Positions 1 through 7,479 of a DNA stretch of 19,737 nucleotides are shown here, piece after piece. This stretch comes from Candidatus Raymondbacteria bacterium RIFOXYA2_FULL_49_16 (GTDB lineage: Bacteria; Fibrobacterota; OXYB2-FULL-49-7; XYB2-FULL-49-35). Position numbers and translations under genes: made by a program. The notes under the pieces are model-generated. The model made no database searches and was not told where the DNA came from. It worked only from the letters and a program-made list of their open reading frames with translations. Where the stretch lies: assembly GCA_001789205.1 (NCBI GenBank), contig MFYT01000111.1:1-19737 (forward strand), written 5' to 3'. Each line of letters starts with the position of its first letter. The stretch's first letter is position 1.

Positions 1-321
1 TACAAGCGTCTTTTTTATATCGTTTCCATCAGGTATGAATTGCAGAATATATTGATGTTTGTCTTTACCATAAAAGTGCTTCTTTGCAGTGTTAGAATTA
101 CCGCCTTTTCCCACGGTGAACCAGGAAATATATTCTCCAAGAGTATTTCTGAAAGAACAACTTTTCATTGTGTTTAATTCACTGTCTGATAAATTATTGG
201 TATTATTCAACAAAGAATGAATTTTATTAGTTGAATCCATATTCACAAACTCCGTGTTATTAGCGGCCAAAATACTGGCAAATGCGATAAGAAGTGTAGC
301 ATGACATATTATTCTGTTCAT
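1..321 (-). CDS. Secreted protein of unknown function, N-terminal part (gene runs off the left edge)
   Basis: An open frame of 107 codons starts at the ATG at 321-319 and is still open at base 1, so the C-terminus lies outside the window. Residues 1 to about 20 (MNRIICHATLLIAFASILAA) form a signal peptide with a short basic start, a hydrophobic core and an A-A cleavage region, so export is likely. The rest is polar and Asn/Ser/Lys rich, with one WFTVGKGG stretch and a single Cys in the visible mature part. I recognise no family. No good Shine-Dalgarno sequence is visible before the ATG. The codons are clearly more AT-rich than those of the genes further right, which could mean a different origin. 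It has the same orientation as the broken exported-protein genes at 394-1956, from which it is separated by 72 bases. Confidence 0.6.
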   Translation of the reverse strand, partial: MNRIICHATLLIAFASILAANNTEFVNMDSTNKIHSLLNNTNNLSDSELNTMKSCSFRNTLGEYISWFTVGKGGNSNTAKKHFYGKDKHQYILQFIPDGNDIKKTLV

Positions 322-393
322 TTTAATTTATCATAATTTATTACAGGACGCTATTAAGTATATCTTTGTTTTTAGTTTCCCGTCAAGCTTTTC

Positions 394-561
394 CTACTCC
401 CCTGCTTTTACCATCTCCGTCTCCATGGTAACCTCAAAGGATTCACTGATGTTCTGCTCCTTGCACTGCACCCTGCTTCCCACCTGTATTTTCATGGGTT
501 CCCCATTCAGTCCCAGGTTAAAGCAGGTAAAACACCCGTCAGAATCTAGCACCCCTTTTCA
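394..561 (-). other. Short open frame, probable 3' part of the broken gene at 580-1024
   Basis: On the minus strand a frame free of stops runs from just after a TGA (563-561) to a TAG at 396-394, about 55 codons. It reads KGVLDSDGCFTCFNLG and continues with GEPMKIQVGSRVQCKEQ, containing three cysteines including a C-x-x-C pair. It lies in the same frame as the downstream half of the pseudogene at 580-1024, separated from it by two TGA codons 18 bases apart. A third frame across that gap reads NEDVQMPAEKG, so two small compensating frameshifts would join the pieces. I infer that this is the end of the same gene. The alternative is a separate small ORF using the internal ATG in GEPMKIQ. No family recognised. 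Confidence 0.35.
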
Positions 562-579
562 GCTGGCATCTGTACATCT

Positions 580-1024
580 TCATTCTTTGGCCTCTCCCTT
601 CTTCTCCTTGCTCTTTTCGATCAGTTCCCTGGCCTTGTCCGGGATCTTCTTCGCCTTTTCCGGATGCGCCCCGATCCTGTATTCCCTGCCATCGTCAGGT
701 ACAATTATCCAGAACTGGCCGTCCGCTTCGGTGTTATACGTGCCCAGAGGCACCAGGGATTGTGTTTCCGTTCTTTTCCAATAGAACGACCACAGGAACC
801 TCGGCGTTCTGCCCTTCTGCCCCCGCTTCCGCTGTCCACTCGGCCTTTCCATAGAACATCTTAAGCCCCTTTTCCAGCTTTTTCTCATTCCAGGTCAGGT
901 CTATCAGCTTTCCCCTTGCTCTGTCAGCTAAATGCCCCTTGCCGTCCGTTAAATAGGTCTGCTGCGTAATACTCCCGCTGCTCAAGGCGGCCGCCAAGGC
1001 CATTATTCCGATCATTTTCATCAT
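580..1024 (-). pseudogene. Small exported protein of unknown function, disrupted by a frameshift
   Basis: The start is the ATG at 1024 (a second ATG follows at 1021), with GGAG five bases upstream, just 3 nt after the stop of the beta-helix gene. Residues 1-18 (MMKMIGIMALAAALSSGS) are a signal peptide. The first frame reads to EVPVVVLLEKNGNT and then runs into nonsense, stopping at 734. A second frame picks up the protein-like sequence QSLVPLGTYNTEADGQFWII and continues to a TGA at 582-580 with a Lys/Glu-rich tail. The switch falls near 762-785 in an A-rich stretch and needs one extra base or two missing bases. The hybrid would be about 148 residues, longer if joined to 394-561. No known domain recognised. 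Gene decay and an assembly indel are both possible. Several other breaks lie nearby while large genes elsewhere are intact, which favours decay. Confidence 0.55.
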
Positions 1025-1027
1025 GGT

Positions 1028-1956
1028 TTACTCCGGTGGTGGACCTGATGGGTCCTGTATAGGTGTTTTTGTTGTGGTCTTATCGTCTGTTGTCCCTGCT
1101 TTATCCCTCTCAAGGTAGATTATTCCTGCCGCAGCAAGCCCCACGCCCAGCCCACCGAGCATCCAGTACATCTTTTTATTGGCCTTCTCGATCTTCACTG
1201 TGTCGTTCTGGCTGGTTTGTGGTGTTGCCTCAATTATTTCCCTGAAATTGTAGGGAATTCCCTCTTGGACTTCCATTTTCTGGTCATTGTATCTGAAGTT
1301 CTCTGCTCCGTTGTTCTGGAAGACCGCATTTTCAATATTTAAATACCTATTTTTCGCACTTTTCAGGCCACTGTTTGCATATTCAATCACCACATTTTCA
1401 AAAATCTGTTCCGCTGACATGGTTCTTATCTCGATTCCTTCCCAATCCATGGCAGCCGGGCCTGTGGCATACCCGTCGCCATTGATATCCCCGCCCCTTT
1501 CATCGTTTTTAAGGGTCGTGAAAATCACTTCTCCGCCTGTTTTGCCCTTGGCCTCAATACTCTATCAAACCGGCAGTTCCTCATTTCCCATACTACAGTG
1601 CCGGTGTTTGTAATGTTGTGATTGCTTTTAATTATCAGGTCAGAAAGCCCTGTCTTCCCGAATTTCGCTGTTCCCTGCAATGCTATTTCTACTCCAGGAT
1701 TCTCCCCTTTGAAATACACAAAATCATTCGAGGTCACTGTCATTAAATTGCTTTTTGTTGTCTTTACATATACAACAACCGGACTTACCTCAGTCGGGCT
1801 TTTGCTGTTCGCGTATGTCACTGCCTCATCAATGGTGCCATAATCGCACCCGAGTGAACACACGCTCACAAAGCCCCGCCCTTTCAGATTCATGGTGTCC
1901 TGCGGGTGCAGGTGGCCCACCAGGGCAAAGTCTGTTGCTCTCAGGTTCCTCCGCAT
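1028..1956 (-). pseudogene. Right-handed beta-helix surface protein with C-terminal membrane anchor, frameshifted and 5'-truncated
   Basis: Two overlapping minus-strand frames make one protein. The first (1956-1525) has CDYGTIDEAVTYANS followed by short beta-strand repeats up to WEMRNCRFD, then loses sense. The second (whose first ATG is at 1528) can be read back in frame as IEAKGKTGGEVIFTTLKNDE, followed by GGDINGDG and DWEGIEI. Those last two blocks are typical of parallel beta-helix (pectate-lyase-like) surface proteins. The break lies near 1555-1565 and fits a single missing base. The C-terminal part has a charged stretch, one hydrophobic segment (YWMLGGLGVGLAAAGIIYL) and a Thr/Pro-rich tail, so it was probably membrane-anchored. 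No signal peptide is seen. A stop lies 24 bases before the ATG at 1956, and the region just upstream looks like debris, so the true 5' end seems lost. Substrate or binding partner unknown. Confidence 0.6.
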
Positions 1957-2144
1957 ACCCTGCGGTCCCGGCCTTTCCTAACAAAGCCCGGAATGACAGA
2001 ATCAAGGCTATGTATAAGAAGGATGTGAATGTCGCGCTTATAGACGACAGGGCGGATGTATTCCAGGAGGTAATCCATCATTTCTTCCGGGAAGATTCTA
2101 AAGTTTTAAAGTCATATAACGGAAGGGCAAGGTTCAGTACCTGA
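1957..2144 (+). other. Debris between broken genes; possible C-terminal protein remnant on plus strand
   Basis: The most protein-like reading is plus strand from about 1981 to the TGA ending at 2144: NKARNDRIKAMYKKDVNVAL, then a stretch with IDDRADVFQEVIHHFFRED. It has no credible start and no family I recognise. The segment around 1975-2005 (CCCGGAATGACAGAATC) resembles dispersed intergenic repeats of the type that read as CCGGAATGACA in many genomes, but no second copy exists here. The rest carries no feature I can support. Confidence 0.2.
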
Positions 2145-2169
2145 CTTTTCAATCCCCTCAAGAAACTTC

Positions 2170-2208
2170 TTGACCTTTATGCATAATTTATGCATATTTA
2201 TATGTATA
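2170..2208 (+). promoter_or_regulatory. vapBC promoter and repeated palindromic operator
   Basis: A -35-like TTGACC (2170-2175) is followed by two exact direct repeats of TTTATGCATA (2176-2185 and 2187-2196), each containing the palindrome TATGCATA. A third, slightly degenerate copy, TATGTATA, lies at 2201-2208. The centres are 11 and 12 bp apart, about one helical turn. A weak -10 (CATATT at 2193-2198, 17 bp from the -35) lies inside the second copy. A strong Shine-Dalgarno, AAGGAGG, follows at 2208-2214. VapB antitoxins usually repress their own operon, so these boxes are the likely binding sites; that is inference. Confidence 0.6.
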
Positions 2209-2218
2209 AGGAGGTCAT

Positions 2219-2413
2219 ATGAGAACCACGCTAATGTTAGACGACAGTACTTTCAAGAAAGCCTCTGAACTGACGGGAATCAAAGAGAAAACTTCTTTGG
2301 TCAGGATGGGGCTGGAGGCGCTCATCGCCAATGAAAGCAGAAATAGGTTGATCCGTCTGGGTGGGACAGAACCGCACCTCAGGCACATCAGAAGAAGAAG
2401 GACGGCTGCCTGA
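2219..2413 (+). CDS. vapB: VapB-type antitoxin
   Basis: A 64-residue protein that should bind and neutralise the VapC toxin encoded 2 nt downstream and repress the operon. The N-terminus MRTTLMLDDSTFKKASELTG is the ribbon-helix-helix DNA-binding half, matching the usual MRTTLxLDD opening of this family. KTSLVRMGLEALIANE forms the following helices. The tail RLIRLGGTEPHLRHIRRRR carries the conserved LGGTxP segment and basic end that wraps into the VapC active site. Length is normal. The ATG has AAGGAGG 4 nt upstream and a promoter with three palindromic boxes (2170-2208). Nothing suggests damage, unlike the genes on either side of the pair. Confidence 0.9.
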   Translation: MRTTLMLDDSTFKKASELTGIKEKTSLVRMGLEALIANESRNRLIRLGGTEPHLRHIRRRRTAA

Positions 2414-2415
2414 TC

Positions 2416-2784
2416 ATGGTATTAATCGATACATCTGTCTGGATAGATCATTTTGTCCATGCGGACCAAACCCTGCAAAACATGCTGACCGAAAACGAAG
2501 CCGTGATACATCCATTTGTCACGGGTGAATTGGCTTGCGGAAACCTCAAAAACCGGAAAGAAATATTTCGCTTATTGAACTATTTGCCTTCCATCCAAAC
2601 AATTACAGATGAGGAATATGATTTCTTCATTGAGCGTCATAGGCTCTTTGAGACCGGATTGGGGTTTGTTGATATCCATCTGCTGGCATCTGCGCTTATG
2701 TCTCATTGCCTCATATATACCCGCGATAAAATTCTTTTCGTGGCTGCAAATACCCTGAGAATTGCATACAAAAACGGCCATTGA
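2416..2784 (+). CDS. vapC: VapC-type PIN-domain ribonuclease toxin
   Basis: A 122-residue PIN domain, full length for VapC. The expected acidic metal-binding residues are all present: D5 in MVLIDTSVWIDH, E38 in HPFVTGELACGNL, D86 in GLGFVDIHLLASAL and D104 in IYTRDK. Family knowledge: VapC cleaves tRNA or rRNA in a metal-dependent way, halting translation when VapB is degraded; the target of this one cannot be read from sequence. The start is ATG at 2416, 2 nt after the vapB stop, as expected for translational coupling. The 3' end lies 8 nt before the ATG at 2793 of a truncated ATPase gene, so the pair sits at a rearrangement junction. Confidence 0.92.
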   Translation: MVLIDTSVWIDHFVHADQTLQNMLTENEAVIHPFVTGELACGNLKNRKEIFRLLNYLPSIQTITDEEYDFFIERHRLFETGLGFVDIHLLASALMSHCLIYTRDKILFVAANTLRIAYKNGH

Positions 2785-2792
2785 ATAGCGTG

Positions 2793-3410
2793 ATGAATAA
2801 AGATTGCCTGGAGACGGTCCTGCGCGCAGTGGCACGGTCAGTGGGCAGCCGCCTGAAATACACCCGGCTTGCCAAAGGCTATTCCGGCCATACGATAAAA
2901 CAGGCGTTTCAATTATTGACGCGCGCCCGGGTCATAACACCTGTGTATTCCGCAAGCCCTTCAGGCCTGCCATTGGGAGCGTTGAAAGACGTGTCGACGT
3001 TCAAGGCGATCATGGTTGACCTGGGGCTAATGCATTCTTTATGCGGGCTGAACGCCGCGGAGGAATGTACACGGGAAAACCTTCTTTCCATATATAACGG
3101 CGCACTGGCCGAACAATTTGCCGGGCAGGAGCTCAGGATAACACAGGCCGGCGGCCTGTACTACTGGTCGCGCGAAGCCAAAAGCAGTTCAGCGGAAGTG
3201 GACTACCTTGCCGTGGTCAATGGTTCCATCCGTCCGATCGAGGTAAAAAGCGGGCCCGAAGGCCGTTTGAAAAGCATGCATCTGCTCCTGGAAACATTCA
3301 ATAATTGCGGAAACGGGATTGTCCTTAACGAAGGCATATTCGGAACGCTGCCTTCGAAAAGATTGGAATTCATTCCTTTATATTATACGTCCGCTGCCAC
3401 GAGGATATAA
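2793..3410 (+). pseudogene. DUF4143 C-terminal fragment of an AAA-type ATPase (ATPase domain missing)
   Basis: About 205 residues match only the C-terminal DUF4143 half of a widespread ATPase family. Markers are a winged-helix-like part (LKYTRLAKGYSGHTIKQAFQ, LLTRARVITPVY), then SGLPLGA, FKAIMVDLGLM, the YNGALAEQFAGQELR block, LYYWSREAKS, AEVDYLAV and RPIEVKSG. The last two hold the nuclease-like acidic/Lys residues usual for the domain. The normal N-terminal P-loop domain (about 200 residues) is absent. The frame begins at an ATG at 2793 (a TTG at 2781 is in frame but overlaps vapC), with no Shine-Dalgarno. I infer a 5' deletion or vapBC insertion. The stop is 7 nt before the symporter ATG. 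A free-standing DUF4143 protein is possible but less likely. Confidence 0.7.
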
Positions 3411-3417
3411 AACTATT

Positions 3418-4977
3418 ATGGCTTCTGAAAACTGGGGCTCCAAGCTTGGCGTCATACTCGCGGTCGCGGGCAGCGCCGTGGGTCTGGGAAATTTTTTGCG
3501 CTTTCCCGGCCAGGCAGTTGCCAACGGCGGCGGCGCCTTTATGATACCCTATTTCATCAGCTTTTTGCTTCTTGGCATTCCCATCTGCTGGCTTGAGTGG
3601 GCCCTTGGCCGCTATGGCGGAAGGCAGGGCCACAACTCCCCTCCCGGCATCTTTTATACGCTTTCACGCCATCCATCGGCAAAATACCTTGGCGTTTTTG
3701 CCATTCTGATTCCCATGGTCATCTATATGTATTACGTATATATTGAATCGTGGTGCCTGGGGTATGCCTTCCATTTTCTCAAGGGTACGCTTTCTCTGGG
3801 AAAAGACCCTGCGGCATATGGCGTGTTTTTTGAACAATACGTTGGCATGGGGGCAAATGGCTCTCTCTTTTCCGGGACCGGCATGGGAACGCTTTTTTTT
3901 CTCGCAATCGCCTTCTTCCTCAACTTTGTCCTGGTCTACCGGGGCATTACAAAAGGTATTGAAGCCTTTTGTAAAATAGCCATGCCCTTGCTCCTCTTCT
4001 GCGCAGTCATTATTCTGGTCAGGGTGCTTACCCTGGGCACGCCCGACCCCTTGCTGCCCAACCAGAATGTGTTCAATGGCCTGGGTTTCATGTGGAATCC
4101 CGATTTTTCCAGACTGACAGAAGGCAAGGTGTGGATGGCCGCGGCCGGGCAAATCTTCTTTTCCCTTTCCGTGGGCTTTGGCCTTATCCTCACCTATTCA
4201 AGCTATGTGAAAAAAGACGACGATGTGGTGCTCTCGGGACTGACGGCAAGTTCGACCAATGAATTCAGCGAGGTTATTTTAGGCGGCCTTATTACCATTC
4301 CCGCGGCCTATATCTTTCTTGGCGCAGCTCCCATTGAAAAAATTGCGGGATCCACTCTGGGGCTTGGGTTTTACACCATTCCCGTGGTCTTCAACTACAT
4401 GCATTTCGGACAGTTCTTCGGTTTCTTATGGTTTTTCCTGCTCTTTCTGGCAGCCCTCACCTCCTCCATCAGCATGCTTCAGCCTGCAATAGCATTTATT
4501 GAGCAGGCCTTTGGCGTTGGCCGTAAAGCATCGGTCGCGGGTCTTGGCGTTGTCACCGCTTTTGGCACTCTTGCGGTCATCTACCTGTCAAAAAACCTTG
4601 CCGCACTTGACACCATGGATTTCTGGGTGGGCACGGCCTTCATCTACCTATCAGCAACGGTCATGGTCATCTTCTTCAGCTGGGTCTTTGGCATTGAAAA
4701 AGGCCTTGTCGAGGCCAACCGCGGGGCATCGTTTCCCATTCCGCGCTGGGTGGGCTTTGTCATGAAATATGTGACGCCTCTCTACCTTATCGCCATTTTT
4801 TGCCTCTGGGTCTATAACTCGGCAGGCGCCTATGTTCAGGCCGCACTCGAAAACCCCGATGTTCTGGTCACACTCATCGGTCTTGGGCTGCTGTTCCTGT
4901 TTATTCTGATCATGATTAAACTGGCGGGCAAACGATGGGCAAAGACCGATGCCCGCGGGCCTGAAGGAGCGCTATGA
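3418..4977 (+). CDS. LeuT-like sodium-coupled amino acid symporter (NSS/SNF family)
   Basis: A 519-residue polytopic inner-membrane protein of the neurotransmitter:sodium symporter family. TM1 carries the unwound-helix signature GSAVGLGNFLRFPGQA, followed by NGGGAFMIPY and the EWALGRYGGRQGH loop. YYVYIESW matches LeuT TM3 around the substrate-binding Tyr. SLSVGFGLILTYSSYV (TM6 region), VLSGLTASSTNEFSEVILGG (TM7) and LAALTSSISMLQP (TM8, Na2-site Ser/Thr) follow in LeuT order. The similarity to Aquifex LeuT is high over the whole length, so a small hydrophobic amino acid is the likely substrate; specificity is inference. The position of LeuT Asn21 is Ser, as in other family members. I chose the ATG at 3418 because the conserved protein begins there; the upstream in-frame extension lies inside the DUF4143 remnant. 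It overlaps the next gene by 4 nt. Confidence 0.93.
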   Translation: MASENWGSKLGVILAVAGSAVGLGNFLRFPGQAVANGGGAFMIPYFISFLLLGIPICWLEWALGRYGGRQGHNSPPGIFYTLSRHPSAKYLGVFAILIPMVIYMYYVYIESWCLGYAFHFLKGTLSLGKDPAAYGVFFEQYVGMGANGSLFSGTGMGTLFFLAIAFFLNFVLVYRGITKGIEAFCKIAMPLLLFCAVIILVRVLTLGTPDPLLPNQNVFNGLGFMWNPDFSRLTEGKVWMAAAGQIFFSLSVGFGLILTYSSYVKKDDDVVLSGLTASSTNEFSEVILGGLITIPAAYIFLGAAPIEKIAGSTLGLGFYTIPVVFNYMHFGQFFGFLWFFLLFLAALTSSISMLQPAIAFIEQAFGVGRKASVAGLGVVTAFGTLAVIYLSKNLAALDTMDFWVGTAFIYLSATVMVIFFSWVFGIEKGLVEANRGASFPIPRWVGFVMKYVTPLYLIAIFCLWVYNSAGAYVQAALENPDVLVTLIGLGLLFLFILIMIKLAGKRWAKTDARGPEGAL

Positions 4978-5120
4978 CATTTGCTGGAACAATTATGCTT
5001 GTGGTCTCCGTGGGTCTGGTGCTTACGCTGACTATGTTCTGCTTCTACAAAATATTCACTGAAAAGCCGCACACGCACCACGCGCCAATTGACATTGAAA
5101 CGAAAGACACGGAGGAGTGA
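4974..5120 (+). CDS. 48-residue single-helix protein, candidate MetS-like small subunit of the symporter
   Basis: The start ATG overlaps the symporter stop (ATGA, 4974-4977), with AAGGAG four bases upstream. The protein has one hydrophobic helix, residues about 6-27 (IMLVVSVGLVLTLTMFCFYK), then a polar tail with HTHH and an acidic end. Its size, topology and position match the small subunits (MetS type) that accompany some NSS transporters such as MetP of Corynebacterium. I cannot show sequence homology by eye because such proteins are short and variable. The inferred role is assembly or activity of the adjacent symporter in the inner membrane. The stop overlaps the Shine-Dalgarno region of the nitroreductase gene, so all three genes are probably co-translated. 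Confidence 0.7.
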   Translation: MTFAGTIMLVVSVGLVLTLTMFCFYKIFTEKPHTHHAPIDIETKDTEE

Positions 5121-5122
5121 CC

Positions 5123-5701
5123 ATGATGCTCGATCTGGTAAAAAAAAGCCGCAGCTTCCGCAGGTTCGACCAGTTCCGCCGCATTGATACCAGCGTACTC
5201 AAAGAGCTGGTCGATTGTGCGCGCCTTTCGCCCACAGGCGGCAATATGCAGCCCCTAAAATTTATCATTGTAAACGACCCGACAATGAACAGTGCGCTTT
5301 TTCCAGCGCTGGCATGGGCAGGGTATCTCAAAGAATGGAACGGCCCTGCCGAAGGACAGCGTCCAACAGCCTATATTGTGATACTGGGAGACTCTGCCAT
5401 ACGGAAAGATTTCGGATGCGACCACGGCATTGCCGCTCAATCCATTATGCTGGCTGCTGCGGAAAAAGGCATTGGCGGATGCATGATCGGCTCCATTAAG
5501 CGCGAATTGCTGCGGCAGATGCTTGCGTTTGACGAACGGTTTGAGACACTTCTGGTGTGTGCGCTGGGATATCCGGCAGAGACTGTTGTACTCGAAGAGA
5601 TCAACGGACAGGACAGCATTAAATACTACCGCGATGCAGCTGACGCGCACCACGTGCCCAAACGCGCGCTCGATTCTGTTATTGTTAAAACGATTGCCTG
5701 A
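5123..5701 (+). CDS. Nitroreductase family flavoprotein
   Basis: About 192 residues of the FMN-dependent nitroreductase fold. The N-terminal KKSRSFRRFDQ holds the arginines that usually bind the FMN phosphate. ARLSPTGGNMQPLKFIIV is the conserved second FMN/dimer motif. GIAAQSIMLAAAEKGIGGCM and LLVCALGYPAE are the late family motifs. Substrate unknown: such proteins reduce nitro compounds or quinones, or modify other small molecules, with NAD(P)H. The Shine-Dalgarno GGAGGAG (5111-5117) favours ATG 5123 or 5126 over the GTG at 5117. It follows the small-subunit gene by 2 nt, so it is the third gene of the symporter operon and perhaps acts on a transported or derived compound; that link is only contextual. 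Confidence 0.85.
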   Translation: MMLDLVKKSRSFRRFDQFRRIDTSVLKELVDCARLSPTGGNMQPLKFIIVNDPTMNSALFPALAWAGYLKEWNGPAEGQRPTAYIVILGDSAIRKDFGCDHGIAAQSIMLAAAEKGIGGCMIGSIKRELLRQMLAFDERFETLLVCALGYPAETVVLEEINGQDSIKYYRDAADAHHVPKRALDSVIVKTIA

Positions 5702-5730
5702 AAAAACCGTCAGGTAATCAGCCGTTTTTT
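5692..5730. terminator. Shared hairpin terminator between convergent genes
   Basis: GATTGCCTGA (5692-5701) can pair with TCAGGTAATC (5710-5719) around an 8-nt loop, using one G-U pair on the plus strand. AGCCG and six T (5725-5730) follow. Six A at 5701-5706 give the matching U-tract on the minus strand. The stop codons of both convergent genes (nitroreductase TGA 5699-5701; permease TGA 5712-5710) lie in the two arms. Confidence 0.5.
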
Positions 5731-6477
5731 CATCCGTTTTATTCCCACAACAAACGCCACTGTCCCAAGCGCGCATAGCGCGGCAATGTGAATGAGCAAC
5801 GCTGAGGAAATCTCTCCGGCAAACAGGGCGCGGGAGAGTGCCACCGCATGGGTAAGCGGCAGAAATTGTGCAAAGGTCTGCATCCAGGCGGGAAAACGGT
5901 CGAGAGGGAAAAAAACGCCTGAGAAAAAAAACATGGGTGTAATGATAAGCTCGGTATAGTAGCTGAAAAAATCAAAATTGGGCGCAACCGAGGTTACGAT
6001 CATTGCGAGCGAGGCAAAAAGCAGTCCAGTGAAAATCATAAGCAGAACCAGTGCGGGCAGTGCAGTCCACGAAGCCGGAAGAACGCCAAGGGCCATGGCA
6101 ATAATAAGCATGAGAGTACCACTGATGAGCCCCCTGAAAGAGGCCCAGGCGATATCGCCTGCCACCGCATCCTCGGCCGACACCGGTGTGGCGACAAGTG
6201 AGTCGTACAGGTGTTCGTGGACAATCTTGACAAATGTTCCATACAGGCATTCGAACGTGGCTGCCATCATGACCGAAGAAATGAGCACACCTGGCACCAG
6301 GAAGTGGAGATACGGCTTTCCGCCGAAATGACCCATGTAAGCTCCCATGCCCAGGCCAAAGGTGACCAGGTAAAAGAGCGGCTGGCCCAAGCTAACCACA
6401 AAGGTGGGAATAATGAACCGCTTGTACGAAATCAAGTTCCGTAAAAAGACATAATAGATACGGTACGATAAGTTCAT
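5710..6477 (-). CDS. ABC-2 type exporter permease (NodJ/DrrB-like)
   Basis: A 255-residue inner-membrane protein with about six hydrophobic segments. After the amphipathic N-terminus (SYRIYYVFLRNLISYKRF) comes the typical first helix with PLFYLVTFGLGMG, then LHFLVPGVLISSVMMAATFE. The late block ITPMFFFSGVFFPLDRFPAW, followed by FLPLTHAVALSRALFAG, is diagnostic of ABC-2 permeases of the NodJ type. It would pair with the ATPase encoded immediately upstream: the ATPase stop and this ATG overlap as ATGA (6477-6474). Cargo unknown; relatives export drugs, lipo-oligosaccharides or polysaccharides. Confidence 0.9.
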   Translation of the reverse strand: MNLSYRIYYVFLRNLISYKRFIIPTFVVSLGQPLFYLVTFGLGMGAYMGHFGGKPYLHFLVPGVLISSVMMAATFECLYGTFVKIVHEHLYDSLVATPVSAEDAVAGDIAWASFRGLISGTLMLIIAMALGVLPASWTALPALVLLMIFTGLLFASLAMIVTSVAPNFDFFSYYTELIITPMFFFSGVFFPLDRFPAWMQTFAQFLPLTHAVALSRALFAGEISSALLIHIAALCALGTVAFVVGIKRMKKRLIT

Positions 6478-7391
6478 TCGATGAGGCTCCTGCCAGTGAG
6501 TTTGAGAAAAACATCCTCGAGCGTGGCTGGTCGATGCAACACATTAGGCAGATTGAGCGACAACATCCGCTCCATGAGCGCATGACTGTCAGTACAATAC
6601 AGATAGAGTGTATCGCCTGCCCGTTCATGTCCTGTATAGAGCGGCGACAGTGTTGCCAGAAGTCCTGCGTCCCCTTCCTCGGACGCGCGTATCTCGACAA
6701 CCTCCCTGCCGATCTCGTCCTGCACCAATCGCTGGGGAACACCCTCTTTAAGAATGCGTCCCTGGTACATGACCACAATGCGGTCGCAGAGCTGCTCTGC
6801 TTCTTCCATGTATTGGGTGGTAAGGATAAGCGTAACGCCCTGCTTTTTAAGCGACCGGAGCCGCTGCCAGATAAGGTGGCGCGCTTGGGGATCGAGCCCT
6901 GTGGTGGGTTCGTCGGCAATGATGAGCCGTGGATTGTTGAGCAGGGCCCGGGCAATGAGGATGCGGCGTTTCATGCCCGTAGAGAGCTGACCTATTCTGC
7001 TGTTCCGCTTGTGCTCGAGTTCGACAAAGGCCAGAAGTCCTGCCACGCGCTCCTTTGCCTCTGATCGCGGAATATCAAAAAACCGGGCAAAGACCATGAG
7101 ATTTTCGTACACAGTGAGGTCGTTGTCCAGGGTTATCTCCTGAGGAATGACGCCCGTGATCTTTTTAATGGCCCGGTTATTTATTCCCGCTGCCTGGCCA
7201 AACACCGACACGCTTCCCTCGGAAATGGGCGACACGCAATGTATCATGCGAACCGTGGTGGTCTTGCCCGCGCCATTGGGGCCCAAGAAACCGAAGCATT
7301 CGCCTTCGTTGATGGAAAAAGAAATGGCATCCACAGCGGTGAGTTCGCCGTACTTCTTTGTCAGCCGATCGGCTGAAATGACGCTGTCCAT
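6474..7391 (-). CDS. ABC transporter ATPase (NodI/DrrA-like)
   Basis: A 305-residue nucleotide-binding subunit. Walker A GPNGAGKTT is at residues 38-46, the Q-loop in GVIPQE near 84, signature LSTGMKRR at 136-143 (Thr in place of the usual second Gly) and Walker B LIIADEPTTGLD around 157-167. LILTTQYMEEAEQLCDRI holds the region of the H-loop; here the usual TTH is TTQ, as is common in NodI-like proteins. The C-terminal 80 residues end in TLEDVFLKLTGRSL, typical of drug/lipid exporters. I chose the ATG at 7391; an in-frame ATG at 7481 would overlap the divergent parvulin gene. A TATAAT box at 7413-7408 lies 16 bp before the chosen start, without a clear -35 or Shine-Dalgarno. Confidence 0.9.
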   Translation of the reverse strand: MDSVISADRLTKKYGELTAVDAISFSINEGECFGFLGPNGAGKTTTVRMIHCVSPISEGSVSVFGQAAGINNRAIKKITGVIPQEITLDNDLTVYENLMVFARFFDIPRSEAKERVAGLLAFVELEHKRNSRIGQLSTGMKRRILIARALLNNPRLIIADEPTTGLDPQARHLIWQRLRSLKKQGVTLILTTQYMEEAEQLCDRIVVMYQGRILKEGVPQRLVQDEIGREVVEIRASEEGDAGLLATLSPLYTGHERAGDTLYLYCTDSHALMERMLSLNLPNVLHRPATLEDVFLKLTGRSLIE

Positions 7392-7479
7392 AGCGTTTTT
7401 AAAATGTATTATATGACACAACCCAATCAAGAATGTATTTTCTCTTTTCACATATTTAAACCAAGAAAGGGGCCTTTTC

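Noticed and set aside
3319-3417. In-frame upstream extension of the symporter gene
   Set aside because: It lies inside the DUF4143 remnant and does not resemble the family; the LeuT-like protein begins at ATG 3418.
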